This document shows, one piece after another, positions 45,935 through 54,287 of a stretch of 64,000 bases of DNA (positions are counted from its first letter, which is position 1; each line of letters starts with the position of its first letter). The notes beneath the pieces were generated by a model. The model worked only from the letters and a program-made list of their open reading frames with translations, ran no database searches and had not been told where the DNA came from. Source of the stretch: DATJHM01 sp963777355 (lineage in GTDB: Bacteria > Chloroflexota > Ktedonobacteria > Ktedonobacterales > Ktedonobacteraceae); contig CAVZQK010000002.1 in assembly GCA_963777355.1 (NCBI GenBank), forward strand, positions 62,001 to 126,000, given 5' to 3'. The translations under genes were made by a program, and so were the position numbers.

Positions 45935-46792
45935 TTATAGGGCCAGAGCAAGGATGCCCAGGACGATGATAGCAGCAGCGAGGAGGCGGCGTTTTGTCTC
46001 TCCTTCTGCCAGGAGCTGTGTGCCTAGCAAGATGCCGAAAAGCACGCTGATCTCGCGGGCAGGTGCGATATAGCTGACAGGGGTAAAGACGAGGGCTGTC
46101 AGAATAATGATGTAGGAGAGCGGACTCAGAACGGCAATGCCAAGCGCTTCCAGACGGTGGCTGCGCCAGTGCAGACGGACCTCTGACCAGTGACGCAAGG
46201 CGAATGGGGTCAGGGCCGGGACGCGCAGGCAGACGGTGCCATAGTACAGGACAAGAGGGGCGAGATGGCCGACACTGAGCGCTTCTTTGTCCCACAGCGT
46301 GTATCCAGCAATGCAGCAACCGGTCAGGATGCCATAGAGGATGGCAAGACGGGAGCGTTTGTCGCTCAGACGTTGAGGTCCCCAGGCGATAAGCAAGATG
46401 CCGCCGATGACACAGCCTGTGCCAAACAGGGCGAGAGGGGTAGGATGTTCGTGCAAGACCAGAACGGCAACGATAGTCGTCAGGAGTGGTCCCGTGCCAC
46501 GTGCTAATGGATAGACCAGCGAAAGGTCGCCGACGCGGTAGCCGCGTTGCAGGAGAAGAAGGTAGGCGAGTTCGAGCAGGCCGCTAACGATGATAAAGCC
46601 AATGCTCAAGGGCGAGAAGAAGGCATGGGAGAGCAGGATGAACAGGAGCACAACGGGAGCGAAGATCAGCAGACTAAACGTATCGTATAGCCAGGTGAAA
46701 GAGGCATTGCCTTGCACGCGTTTCGCGAGAAGATTCCAGGTAGCGTGAATAATGGCAGAAAACAGGACGAGGCCGATGGCAAGTGGAGTCAT
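45935..46792 (-). CDS. EamA/DMT-family transporter
   Basis: A 285-residue inner-membrane protein with ten helices in two EamA repeats (first repeat starting GLVLFSAIIHATWNLLAKR, second from about residue 150 with GCCIAGYTLWDKEAL). DMT proteins export metabolites such as amino acids or nucleosides or take up solutes. ATG 46792 with AAGG is preferred over one 11 codons earlier because the shorter version starts right at the first helix. The LSLVYPLARGTGPLL segment is typical of the family. Substrate unknown; the gene stands alone. Confidence 0.9.
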   Translation of the reverse strand: MTPLAIGLVLFSAIIHATWNLLAKRVQGNASFTWLYDTFSLLIFAPVVLLFILLSHAFFSPLSIGFIIVSGLLELAYLLLLQRGYRVGDLSLVYPLARGTGPLLTTIVAVLVLHEHPTPLALFGTGCVIGGILLIAWGPQRLSDKRSRLAILYGILTGCCIAGYTLWDKEALSVGHLAPLVLYYGTVCLRVPALTPFALRHWSEVRLHWRSHRLEALGIAVLSPLSYIIILTALVFTPVSYIAPAREISVLFGILLGTQLLAEGETKRRLLAAAIIVLGILALAL

Positions 46793-47120
46793 AAGAGAAG
46801 GACCTTTCAGTGCATCGAAGCGCAAGAACTGAGAGAAAGAGGTATAAAAAGAGACCTCAAACTCTCCCCTCTGGCTTTTTGGTCCTCAAGGTGCCTGCCA
46901 CCGTATGACAGTCTGTGGCGCTCGGTCCAGGCCTCACGCAAGCAAGCGGATGAGCGGAACCCTAGCCACCGTGTTTGTTGATGGTAGAAGCGTAGCATCT
47001 AGTCGGTGTGTTTGTCAAGGTTGTCTGAGAAAAACGGACGGCAACATGTATCCGCCACCCCTGGTTTTCTCACACAGAACAATTTTTATGGTTGTGGTCT
47101 CTTCCTCCTCTATACAATTG

Positions 47121-47150
47121 TAGGGTCGGCTGTTCACCGCACCTCCTCCA
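47121..47150 (+). repeat. Interspersed repeat family A, fragment
   Basis: TAGGGTCGGCTGTTCACCGC, left end of the family only. Confidence 0.5.
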
Positions 47151-47213
47151 ACAAAATCAAACAGGTCTGCAATGACCCTCCTCGCTCAGAAAGAGAGGGA
47201 ACCGTCTCGGTAG

Positions 47214-47320
47214 GGACATGATGCAGCGTGCAGAAACGTTGGCTTGTAGAAGAAACGCAACATGCACGCGAAATCGTGTCCTCTCGCCCAGCGCTTCTCT
47301 CGCCCCTGGCGATTTTGTTG
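47214..47320 (+). repeat. Interspersed repeat family C, copy
   Basis: GGGACATGATGCAGCGTGCAG, GCACGCGAAATCGTGTCC and TCTCGCCC blocks in the same order as 37619-37760. Confidence 0.45.
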
Positions 47321-47370
47321 GGTCGATGCTGTTCACCGTGCCCCCTGGGGATCTCTGACCGCCTCGCCGA
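47317..47370 (+). repeat. Interspersed repeat family A, copy
   Basis: TTGGGTCGATGCTGTTCACCGTG then CCCCCTGGGGATCTCTGACC. Adjacent to the family C copy, so the two families may travel as a composite. Confidence 0.5.
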
Positions 47371-47411
47371 GGAACTTGACCCACATAGCTGAGTAATATA
47401 TTATTTTTAAT

Positions 47412-48647
47412 ATGAAAAAAGATGAATTGATTAATGAAGCACTTCGTTTACAACCGAGTGCTATCTCCTACTATGTTACTCAACAGATAGCAAAGCTCTT
47501 TCCAGACAAAGCCCTCATCGAAAGCAATGACTGCGATTTTCATGTGGAAAAGTATAGTGAGGCTGGGCAATGTACGATCACTTCTTTGACCGATCAGCAG
47601 AACGAAGTGCTCACTTCTTGGTACGAGGCTGACTACGAGTTTGATGTGGGAGAATATTCCGAGGGGTATCTGTTCAAACGCGCATATAACGCCTGGCAGG
47701 AGATTACCTGGCAATCAACAACGTTTATGCTGCTCACGCTGCATTGGGAGTTAGAGGGCACGATTTCCGCTCATCACTGGCTACTCGCTGACACAGAACA
47801 ACAGGCCAATCAATTCATGGAGGAAGTTTGTCGCTGGAATACGGAGATTCGCAGCGAAATCCTCGTTTTTGATGATGGCCGCTGGGATAAAGATGCGCGC
47901 CTCTTCCAGGCTATTAAGGCTGCCAGCTTCGACAACTTGATCCTGCAAGGCACGCTCAAAGAGGAGATCCTCTCCGATCTACAGCACTTCTTTTCGACAC
48001 GCACCGTCTATCAACGCTATCATCTCCCCTGGAAGCGTGGCATTTTATTCATTGGCACTCCTGGTAACGGCAAGACCCATACCGTCAAAGCTCTCATCAA
48101 TGCGCTTCATCAACGCTGCCTCTATGTCAAGAGTTTCAAATCGCGTGGTGTCGACTATGATCAGAATATCAACCAGGTATTTGCCAAAGCGCGCAAAGTG
48201 GCTCCCTGTCTGCTCATCCTCGAAGATCTGGACTCGTTGCTCACCGACGAGAATCGCTCTTTCTTTCTCAATGAACTGGATGGTTTTGCCGCTAACGATG
48301 GCATTGTTATCCTCGCGACAACCAACCACCCGGAGAAGCTTGATCCGGCTATCATCGACAGACCAAGTCGTTTTGATCGCAAATATCATTTTCGTCTGCC
48401 TGCTTTAGCGGAACGCATTCAATATATTGCGCTCTGGAATGCATCATTACATGATCAGATGAACCTCTCTGAGGAGGCCATTGCTGCTATTGCTCAAGCG
48501 ACACAGGACTTCTCTTTTGCCTACCTCAAAGAACTCTTTCTTTCCTCGATTATGAGATGGATGGACGTGCCAGAGATAGGGATGGATAAGGTCATGTTTG
48601 AGCAAGTGGGACTCCTAAAGAAGCAGATGATGAGTGCGCAGCTATAA
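47412..48647 (+). CDS. AAA ATPase, Bcs1-like
   Basis: A 411-residue protein with a ~190-residue N-terminal domain of its own and a C-terminal AAA domain. Walker A is GTPGNGKT (about 215-222), Walker B is LLILEDLDSLL, sensor 1 is ILATTNHPEKLD and the arginine-finger region is DRPSRFDRKYHF, the last close to Bcs1-type and FtsH-like AAA proteins. The N-terminal region is unrecognised, rich in Glu and aromatics, with no membrane helix. Bcs1 family members remodel or translocate folded proteins. No partner gene is adjacent; convergent with the MFS gene. Confidence 0.9.
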   Translation: MKKDELINEALRLQPSAISYYVTQQIAKLFPDKALIESNDCDFHVEKYSEAGQCTITSLTDQQNEVLTSWYEADYEFDVGEYSEGYLFKRAYNAWQEITWQSTTFMLLTLHWELEGTISAHHWLLADTEQQANQFMEEVCRWNTEIRSEILVFDDGRWDKDARLFQAIKAASFDNLILQGTLKEEILSDLQHFFSTRTVYQRYHLPWKRGILFIGTPGNGKTHTVKALINALHQRCLYVKSFKSRGVDYDQNINQVFAKARKVAPCLLILEDLDSLLTDENRSFFLNELDGFAANDGIVILATTNHPEKLDPAIIDRPSRFDRKYHFRLPALAERIQYIALWNASLHDQMNLSEEAIAAIAQATQDFSFAYLKELFLSSIMRWMDVPEIGMDKVMFEQVGLLKKQMMSAQL

Positions 48648-48695
48648 TGCCTGTATTTGGGTGAGGTGGTTTTTCTGTATAACGGATTATTGAGG

Positions 48696-48727
48696 GAGGA
48701 GATGGAGATCCTATCATCCATCTCCTC
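48696..48727. terminator. Bidirectional hairpin between convergent genes
   Basis: GAGGAGATGGA (48696-48706) pairs with TCCATCTCCTC (48717-48727). It lies between the AAA gene stop (48647) and the MFS gene stop (48750). Confidence 0.6.
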
Positions 48728-48749
48728 GGGGTGGCTGTTGTTGTTTCGT

Positions 48750-50093
48750 TTAAACGTTTGGTGCTAGAGCGGCTGCTCCAGAGGTGTCGATGTCAGGCGC
48801 AGCTTCTTTGTTTGCATATTCGCGGAGACCAGAGAGGGCCAGGAGAGAGATGATGCACATGATGACCAGGTAGATTGCTATGGGGACGAACGATTTATAA
48901 GCTGCGAAGAGGGCTACTGCGATGATGGGGGCAGGGCCACCAGCGGTAATAGAAGAGAATTGATAGCCGAGCGAGGCTCCTGTGTAGCGCAGCTTGGTGC
49001 CGAAGTGCTCGGAGATCAAAGATGCTTCAATGCCGTAGAGCCAGGCGTGGCAGATGCCTATGGAGATAGCGATACTGAGTACTACAACAATCGGGTTTTT
49101 TGTGTTCAGCAAGAGGAAGTATGGGAACATAAAGACGCCCATAACAATCAGCCCGATCATAAACAGACGTTTGCGCCCGATGCGGTCCGAGAGGGCGCTA
49201 AAGCTGGGTATGGCGATAAAGGCGACGACTGCGCCGAGGATAATGCCTGTGTAGAGAATGGGTGTGCCTATCTCTAGGCCTTTTCCATAGGTGAGAATAT
49301 ACGATGAAAAGATGTAGAAGGGGGCTTGTTCGCCAGAGCGGAGCAGAGCGGTGAGGATAATTTCGCGCCAGTGGTATTTGAAGACCTCGGTGATAGGCGA
49401 GCGCGAGATGCGGTTTTCGGCCTTGATGCGGGCAAAGCTGGGCGTCTCTAAGATGCGCAAGCGGATGTAGAGGCCGATGAAGATAAGGAGTGCGCTGAAG
49501 AAGAAGGGGATACGCCAGCCGATACTCAGGAACGCGGCTCCGGGGAAGATTGCCTGGCAGATAATAATGGCAACGGCGGCCAGGGCCAGACCAATCGGTA
49601 CGCCCGTCTGGGGCCAGCTCGACCAGAAGCCACGGCGTCGCGAATCACCGTATTCCATTGAGAGAAGCACAGAGCCGCCCCATTCTCCGCCGACGCCCGC
49701 ACCCTGTAAGAAACGTAAGACGGCAACCAGGATGGGAGCCGCTACGCCTATCTGCGCATAGCCAGGCATGCAGCCGATCAGGAAAGTTGCGATCCCCATC
49801 AATAAGAGTGTGACGATGAGCGTTGATTTGCGCCCGACGCGGTCACCGAACCAGCCGAAGAATGCGCCACCGATTGGGCGTGCGGCAAAGCCGACGAAGT
49901 TCGTCGTGAAGGCCAGAATGGTGCCAGCGACAGGACTGAAGGTAGGGAAGAAGAGTTTGCCAAAGACCGAGGCGGAAAGCAGGCTGAACAAGAAAAAATC
50001 ATACCATTCGATAGAGGTGCCAACGGTACTGGCGAAGAGGACGGGTAGCATTCTTTGGGGTTCCGCACTGTGTTCTGACGAGGAAACTGCCAT
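48750..50093 (-). CDS. MFS transporter, metabolite:H+ symporter (MHS) type
   Basis: A 447-residue, twelve-helix major facilitator. The MHS subfamily signature is strong: ASTVGTSIEWYDFFLF at the first helix, PIGGAFFGWFGDRVGRKSTL in loop 2-3, LLRFLQGAGVGGEWGGSVL in helix 4 and FSALSDRIGRKRLF in loop 8-9. Relatives (ProP, KgtP, ShiA) import organic acids, shikimate or osmolytes with protons. AGGAGG precedes the ATG. It is monocistronic; the substrate is not apparent. Confidence 0.95.
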   Translation of the reverse strand: MAVSSSEHSAEPQRMLPVLFASTVGTSIEWYDFFLFSLLSASVFGKLFFPTFSPVAGTILAFTTNFVGFAARPIGGAFFGWFGDRVGRKSTLIVTLLLMGIATFLIGCMPGYAQIGVAAPILVAVLRFLQGAGVGGEWGGSVLLSMEYGDSRRRGFWSSWPQTGVPIGLALAAVAIIICQAIFPGAAFLSIGWRIPFFFSALLIFIGLYIRLRILETPSFARIKAENRISRSPITEVFKYHWREIILTALLRSGEQAPFYIFSSYILTYGKGLEIGTPILYTGIILGAVVAFIAIPSFSALSDRIGRKRLFMIGLIVMGVFMFPYFLLLNTKNPIVVVLSIAISIGICHAWLYGIEASLISEHFGTKLRYTGASLGYQFSSITAGGPAPIIAVALFAAYKSFVPIAIYLVIMCIISLLALSGLREYANKEAAPDIDTSGAAALAPNV

Positions 50094-50336
50094 AGTTTTT
50101 AGATCCTCCTAGTGAGAAAAACACACGTAATTAGGAACGTGAGCTGGATCATGCCTTCTCTGTCGAAGGAAGGGGAGCAGGCATTGTAAGCTCTTGTCAG
50201 CAAGTATAACATAAGAGCATATGAAATTGGCAGGATAATAAATGCTTTTATGTAGCAGGCGAGAAGGGAAGCTATTCAGGGGTGTGTACTTTTCGAGAAG
50301 TGTATCAAATTCCCCTCTCGCCGATAGTGTGATAAG
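50094..50336. other. Upstream spacer of the MFS gene
   Basis: A/T-rich, no gene or repeat recognised; continues into the tandem repeat block. Confidence 0.4.
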
Positions 50337-50600
50337 ACTATTGCTCTATGCGATGAGAAACCGCGTAGGGCAGATCGGCTAGGCCGTCTCCTGCTCACCG
50401 TTAGTGTGGCAAGACTACTGCTCTGTGCGTGATCATCTTAGGGTGAGAAACCGCGTAGGGCAGATCGGCTAGGCCGTCTCCTGCTCACCGTTAGTGTGGC
50501 AAGACTACTGCTCTGTGCGTGATCATCTCTAGGGTGAGAAACCGCGTAGGGCAGATCGGCTTGCCCGTCTCCTGCTCGCCGACCACGCTCTTGCCGGGAG
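50337..50600 (+). repeat. Tandem ~90-bp repeats built on family B
   Basis: Three direct copies. GAGAAACCGCGTAGGGCAGA starts at 50355, 50445 and 50536, giving periods of 90 and 91 bp. Copies 1 and 2 share GGCTAGGCCGTCTCCTGCTC; copy 3 has the TTGCCC variant seen at 51782. Non-coding. Confidence 0.75.
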
Positions 50601-50635
50601 TTACTCCCCTACAAATCCATGTGGACAGAGCACTA

Positions 50636-51493
50636 CTAATAGCCAACGGTCTGCTCGAACGTGCTTGCTATAGTCTGGTAGCCAGTATCCGTCGCGTGGA
50701 TTGCCAGAGATGAGGGATAATGTGAGCACATCCAGGTGTCGGCACATAGGTCCGGATTGGGAGTCGCTGCTCCTCCAAAAGCGGTGAAGACATCAACCAA
50801 TGTAGCAGGATAGCTACTGATATCGCTGGCTAGATGCTGGTTGAGTGCGAGCGCGAACGGTCCTGAATTGGGACAGTGGTTCTGATAGGGATTATCGTAA
50901 TTCATTATGAGCAGATCCCCGGTCATCTGCCCTCTTAGCATCATCGCCGCTGTCAACGTAGGCAAAATAGTATGTGTCAGGTTGTAATCCATCGTCGCCA
51001 GGTCTTTTGTCACCTTTGCGTTAATGGCGCAGGTTGAGTAATTAATGTCCTGGCTGACATCGTCAGCTCCGATATCCAGCGTGACCGGACTGACCAGGCC
51101 CGCGTGTCGATGGAGATAATCGGCGGCAGCCAGGAGTTGGGAGCCGAGATAGGGATACTTGCGGAGTATAGCAAGCGTACAAAGGCCGTTCATCATCGAA
51201 GTTGTCGTTTCGCCGGTGCAGCCCATATTCGCGTAGTAGCTAACGCCATGAGTTTTGAGGTTCTGGTAAAAATAGTCGGCATAGCCGTGAGTATAATCCC
51301 CATTCGGCTGATAGCCGTAAGCCAGAGAGTCGCCGAGCGCCAGATAAAAACTTTTCGGTCCCAGGAGCGTAGCTGGAGTGGTTGGCGAGCGGGAGGCGGC
51401 GAAAGTAGCTGGAACGAAAAGAAAGAGCAGGGAGAGTGCCAGGCCGGTAGGTGTAAGCAGGCGTAGAAGATGCGATACGTTGCGTTGTATCAT
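50636..51493 (-). CDS. Secreted SGNH/GDSL hydrolase
   Basis: A 285-residue extracellular lipase/esterase. A signal peptide (basic N-terminus, LTPTGLALSLLFLFVPATFAAS) precedes block I with the nucleophile in ALGDSLAYGY, block II Gly, block III in DIGADDV, and block V with the catalytic Asp/His pair DTWMCSHYPSSLAIHATDTGY. It hydrolyses ester bonds on lipids or acetylated polysaccharide. ATG 51493 follows GGAGGAGA by a few bases; an upstream start (51532) lacks a site and spoils the signal peptide. The four or more Cys in the mature part may form disulfides. Confidence 0.88.
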   Translation of the reverse strand: MIQRNVSHLLRLLTPTGLALSLLFLFVPATFAASRSPTTPATLLGPKSFYLALGDSLAYGYQPNGDYTHGYADYFYQNLKTHGVSYYANMGCTGETTTSMMNGLCTLAILRKYPYLGSQLLAAADYLHRHAGLVSPVTLDIGADDVSQDINYSTCAINAKVTKDLATMDYNLTHTILPTLTAAMMLRGQMTGDLLIMNYDNPYQNHCPNSGPFALALNQHLASDISSYPATLVDVFTAFGGAATPNPDLCADTWMCSHYPSSLAIHATDTGYQTIASTFEQTVGY

Positions 51494-51960
51494 CAGGTGT
51501 CTCCTCCAAAAGCGAATTCTTAACGTTGGCAAGTTAAGAAGAACGGTAGAGCAGCATCGTCATGCTGTAAAAGAGGAAGCAAGTACACACCTTGTGCAGG
51601 ATATATTCAAGGCCATTCTTGAACATTTTTTCCCTGTAGAAATGTTTTACCGTACAGAGGGGAAAAAAACAAGGTAGCTAGCTACGATTTTTGGCGAAGA
51701 AGAGTCGGCTGAGGACGTGGCTCGCGCTGTTGATCTCAGACCGTGCTAGTACTCCGTCAACCTCTTTGAAGCGGACTCCTCGTAGGGTAGATCGGCTTGC
51801 CCGTCTCCTGCTCGCCAACGATCTTCTTGCTGGAATGGATCTCCCCTCCCACGAAACTTTGACGGTAGTACTAGCCGAGCGACCCCCTCGCCCTTCAAAA
51901 TGTATCCGGGATAGGCGCGTTGACACACCATCAATAGTGCTTTTGAATAGGATAATAAAA
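51494..51960. other. Repeat-bearing spacer
   Basis: No gene. A family B copy starts at 51782 (GTAGGGTAGATCGGCTTGCC, then CGTCTCCTGCTCGCC). Confidence 0.45.
51782..51830 (+). repeat. Interspersed repeat family B, copy
   Basis: GTAGGGTAGATCGGCTTGCC followed by CGTCTCCTGCTCGCC, like copy 3 of the tandem block. Confidence 0.55.
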
Positions 51961-51998
51961 TTACAGGAAATATAGACAAAAAACCATATTTCCTGTAA
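51961..51998 (-). terminator. Terminator of the Csx3-ATPase gene
   Basis: TTACAGGAAATAT (51961-51973) and its exact complement (51986-51998) form a 13-bp stem with a 12-base loop. On the minus strand it begins 26 bp after the gene's stop and is followed by TTTTATT. Confidence 0.75.
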
Positions 51999-52023
51999 AA
52001 TAGAACTGATCTCTTTTCTGTCA

Positions 52024-53196
52024 TCAAAGAGAAATAATACTCCCAATTGGCTGATGTTGAGTATGTGTGGTGACAATTACAGCCCCTTTGAGGCGCGGTT
52101 GATGACAGGCGATCCAGGGGAAGGGGCGGGTGGCGTAGAGACGGACCAGAGCAGTGAGAAGCCAGGAAGGCATGACCCCATCCAGAACAAGACCTTTCTG
52201 GAGAGGAATTTCTGGAAATGAGGAATCAACTGCCTGTAGATAGTCCAGGTGTTTGTTAGGGATTGAGATAGAGAGTTTGTTGTAGCTATGGGATTCGTGG
52301 TGCTGGGCAAGAACCTCAGATCTATTTGGCGGACCAATATGGAGGGATGGTGGGGCAATCCAGACCGCTTCAGCATTCCCGGCTGGCCCGCGTGGGTCAA
52401 ATTGATAAAACTCTTGTAATCCAGTATGGACACTCAGAGCAGCATAAAGCCAGTGTGGTCCCTGCCCGTAGACGGAGAGAGAGGTGTTAGCGGGGATGTA
52501 AGCAAGCAGGTCGGGTAGCATCTGGGGATGCCACTCGCTTGTTCCAGGGGCAAGTGTCTGGAGAAGTTGCGGTAGCTGGATGACCAGCTCGGTTGGAGCT
52601 TGCTCCAGGTAGACGCGTTCCAGATCTGAGAGCGAAAAAGAATTAAAGAGTGTGGCGAGACGCTCGACAAGCAGATCGAAGAGTTCGCCCTGTACCTGTG
52701 TTCCTCGCTCAAGACCTGCCAGGACACCTTCAATGACGGGCTGTGCTTGTTTGAGCGAAGAGGTTCCTGTAAGTGAGGAAGAGAGGCGAGCAAAGGGAAG
52801 CAAGGCGTTTTTTTCAGCAAGCTCCAGCCAGAAATTTTTGCTTACTGGTTCATCATCACGCAAGAGAAGAAGGGCATGCGTGCTCTGGCGCACAATGTTT
52901 ACCTGTTGATTCTGTGGACGACCACCGACATCAATAAGCATAGGCAGGAGGCGGCGTGAGATATCGTGGCAGATACGCTCAACGAACTCATCGCTCCATT
53001 CTCCCTTCATACGGATCAGGCGTACCTCTTCTTGTTCGATCTCTTGAGACCAGTTGCCCTCGCCGTCCGGGCAAGCGCGAATCGCATGGTGGGCAATGCC
53101 ACGCAGGCGCAGCGCCCTGGTCAGATTATAGAAAAGCACGGATTTACCCGCGTGGGGTGGGCCACCAATCAACACGGCTGGAAGTAAATTCACCAT
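52024..53196 (-). CDS. P-loop NTPase fused to two Csx3-like domains
   Basis: A 390-residue CRISPR ancillary protein. Residues ~5-130 are a P-loop NTPase: Walker A GPPHAGKS (12-19) and LLPMLIDVGG with a Walker B-type Asp. A helical linker follows. Residues ~235-285 are Csx3-like (SVYGQGPHWLYAAL, then SVHTG with His257 and FDPRG). Residues ~330-388 are a second Csx3-like unit (VLDGVMPSWLLTAL, HQPRLKGAVIV), where the LAH-type His is Arg and the DPR Asp is Gln. Csx3 (Crn3) is a ring nuclease that degrades cyclic tetra-adenylate, and Csx3-ATPase fusions are known; the paired domains with one degenerate copy are the odd point. ATG 53196 follows GAAGGTG. Divergent by 45 bp from the CARF regulator. 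Confidence 0.8.
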   Translation of the reverse strand: MVNLLPAVLIGGPPHAGKSVLFYNLTRALRLRGIAHHAIRACPDGEGNWSQEIEQEEVRLIRMKGEWSDEFVERICHDISRRLLPMLIDVGGRPQNQQVNIVRQSTHALLLLRDDEPVSKNFWLELAEKNALLPFARLSSSLTGTSSLKQAQPVIEGVLAGLERGTQVQGELFDLLVERLATLFNSFSLSDLERVYLEQAPTELVIQLPQLLQTLAPGTSEWHPQMLPDLLAYIPANTSLSVYGQGPHWLYAALSVHTGLQEFYQFDPRGPAGNAEAVWIAPPSLHIGPPNRSEVLAQHHESHSYNKLSISIPNKHLDYLQAVDSSFPEIPLQKGLVLDGVMPSWLLTALVRLYATRPFPWIACHQPRLKGAVIVTTHTQHQPIGSIISL

Positions 53197-53241
53197 GAGC
53201 GACACCTTCTTTTGGTATTTTAAAGATTGTGAGATAATAAT

Positions 53242-54132
53242 ATGCCACGAATGGAAGCCAGGCATATCCTTTTAGCAACGTTAGGCGGACAACCCCAGGT
53301 TGTTACCTTCACGCTCGATCTCCTCTTGCAAAGAAATTTTCCGATTCAAGAAGTGATCGTCTTGCATCCATCAACAAGCGATCCACGTTTACAGCACGCT
53401 CTTTCCTGCCTCAATGCGCAATTTCTGAGTGACCACTATCACTACGCCGGGCGAGACTATCCCTGTCATTTTCGCTCCCATGTTGTGCGTTTCAAAGACG
53501 AACCACTTGACGATATTACTGATATTGTGAGCGCAAACGCGACCCTGGATACGATTCACTATCTGCTTCGCGATCTCAAGCAACAGGACCGCTCTGTCCA
53601 TCTCTCGGTCACAGGCGGACGGCGACTCATGTCTCTCCTGGCAATCTCCAGTGCCTTATTGCATTTTCGCCAGGGCATCGATCATGTCTGGCATATCTAT
53701 ACGCCGCAGGAGCTCCAGGTTCTAGCGAAAGATGGGCAACTGATGCATACGCCCGTAGAGACAGATGTACAGCTCATCGAAGTGCCATACGCCCCCTGGG
53801 GACAATATTTCCCCAACCTGCCGATCTCCCCTCAAGAGCCAGCTCAGGCGGTTCTACATGCCCAGATTCAGGAAAAGGATGCCGAGAAACACCAGTATTG
53901 TCGCGGCGTAATAGCGCAACTCACCGGGCGTCAACACGATGTCCTGCGCGCATTTGCCAGTGGTCTAAGTCCGCAAGAAGTTGCGGACGAGCTGAATATC
54001 AGCATAAAAACTGTCGATGCTCACAAGACGAAAATCCTGGAAATTTGCCGAGAAATCTGGTTGGTCCCAGAAGATAAGCGCCTCGGTTATAACTTTCTCT
54101 ATCGAGAGTTCGCCGATCACTTCTCTAAGTGA
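53242..54132 (+). CDS. CARF-domain protein (NE0113-like) fused to LuxR-type HTH
   Basis: A 296-residue protein. Residues ~5-180 match the Cas_NE0113-type CARF/ring-nuclease domain: ILLATLGGQPQVVTFTLDLL at the start and SVTGGRRLMSLLAISSALL (122-140), the conserved second ligand loop. Residues ~224-285 are a LuxR/GerE helix-turn-helix (LTGRQHDVLRAFASGLSPQE, VADELNISIKTVDAHKTKIL). The fusion predicts a transcription factor that reads cyclic oligoadenylate made by Cas10, comparable in logic to Csa3 but with an unrelated DNA-binding domain. It lies between the Csx3-ATPase and the cmr operon, with a long inverted repeat before cmr1. The frame is intact. Confidence 0.82.
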   Translation: MPRMEARHILLATLGGQPQVVTFTLDLLLQRNFPIQEVIVLHPSTSDPRLQHALSCLNAQFLSDHYHYAGRDYPCHFRSHVVRFKDEPLDDITDIVSANATLDTIHYLLRDLKQQDRSVHLSVTGGRRLMSLLAISSALLHFRQGIDHVWHIYTPQELQVLAKDGQLMHTPVETDVQLIEVPYAPWGQYFPNLPISPQEPAQAVLHAQIQEKDAEKHQYCRGVIAQLTGRQHDVLRAFASGLSPQEVADELNISIKTVDAHKTKILEICREIWLVPEDKRLGYNFLYREFADHFSK

Positions 54133-54157
54133 GAAGCATGATAACGGTTTTGAAAGA

Positions 54158-54222
54158 AGAATGCATGAGAGAAACCTCTAATACTTTTGGCAAAAAAATC
54201 AGAGGTTTCTCTCATGCATTCT
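54158..54222. promoter_or_regulatory. 22-bp inverted repeat between CARF regulator and cmr1
   Basis: AGAATGCATGAGAGAAACCTCT (bases 54158-54179) is perfectly repeated in inverse at 54201-54222 around a 21-base A/T-rich loop. It lies 26 bp after the CARF gene stop and 66 bp before cmr1. It could be a terminator/attenuator or an operator for the CARF-LuxR protein. Confidence 0.6.
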
Positions 54223-54287
54223 AAGAATATGCATGTTATGCTCTATCCTGTCTCAGATGAGCAAGGTATGGTAGAAAGGATGCAGGG

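Larger units (their letters stand above)
46826..47411. other. Repeat-rich spacer
   Basis: No gene. It carries family A fragments at 47121-47150 and 47317-47370 and a family C copy at 47214-47320. The AAA-ATPase gene's promoter should be in the last 50 bp, which are A/T-rich. Confidence 0.5.

Noticed and set aside
50337..50600. Possible CRISPR array
   Set aside because: Period of 90-91 bp with nearly the whole unit conserved; no short repeat with variable spacers.
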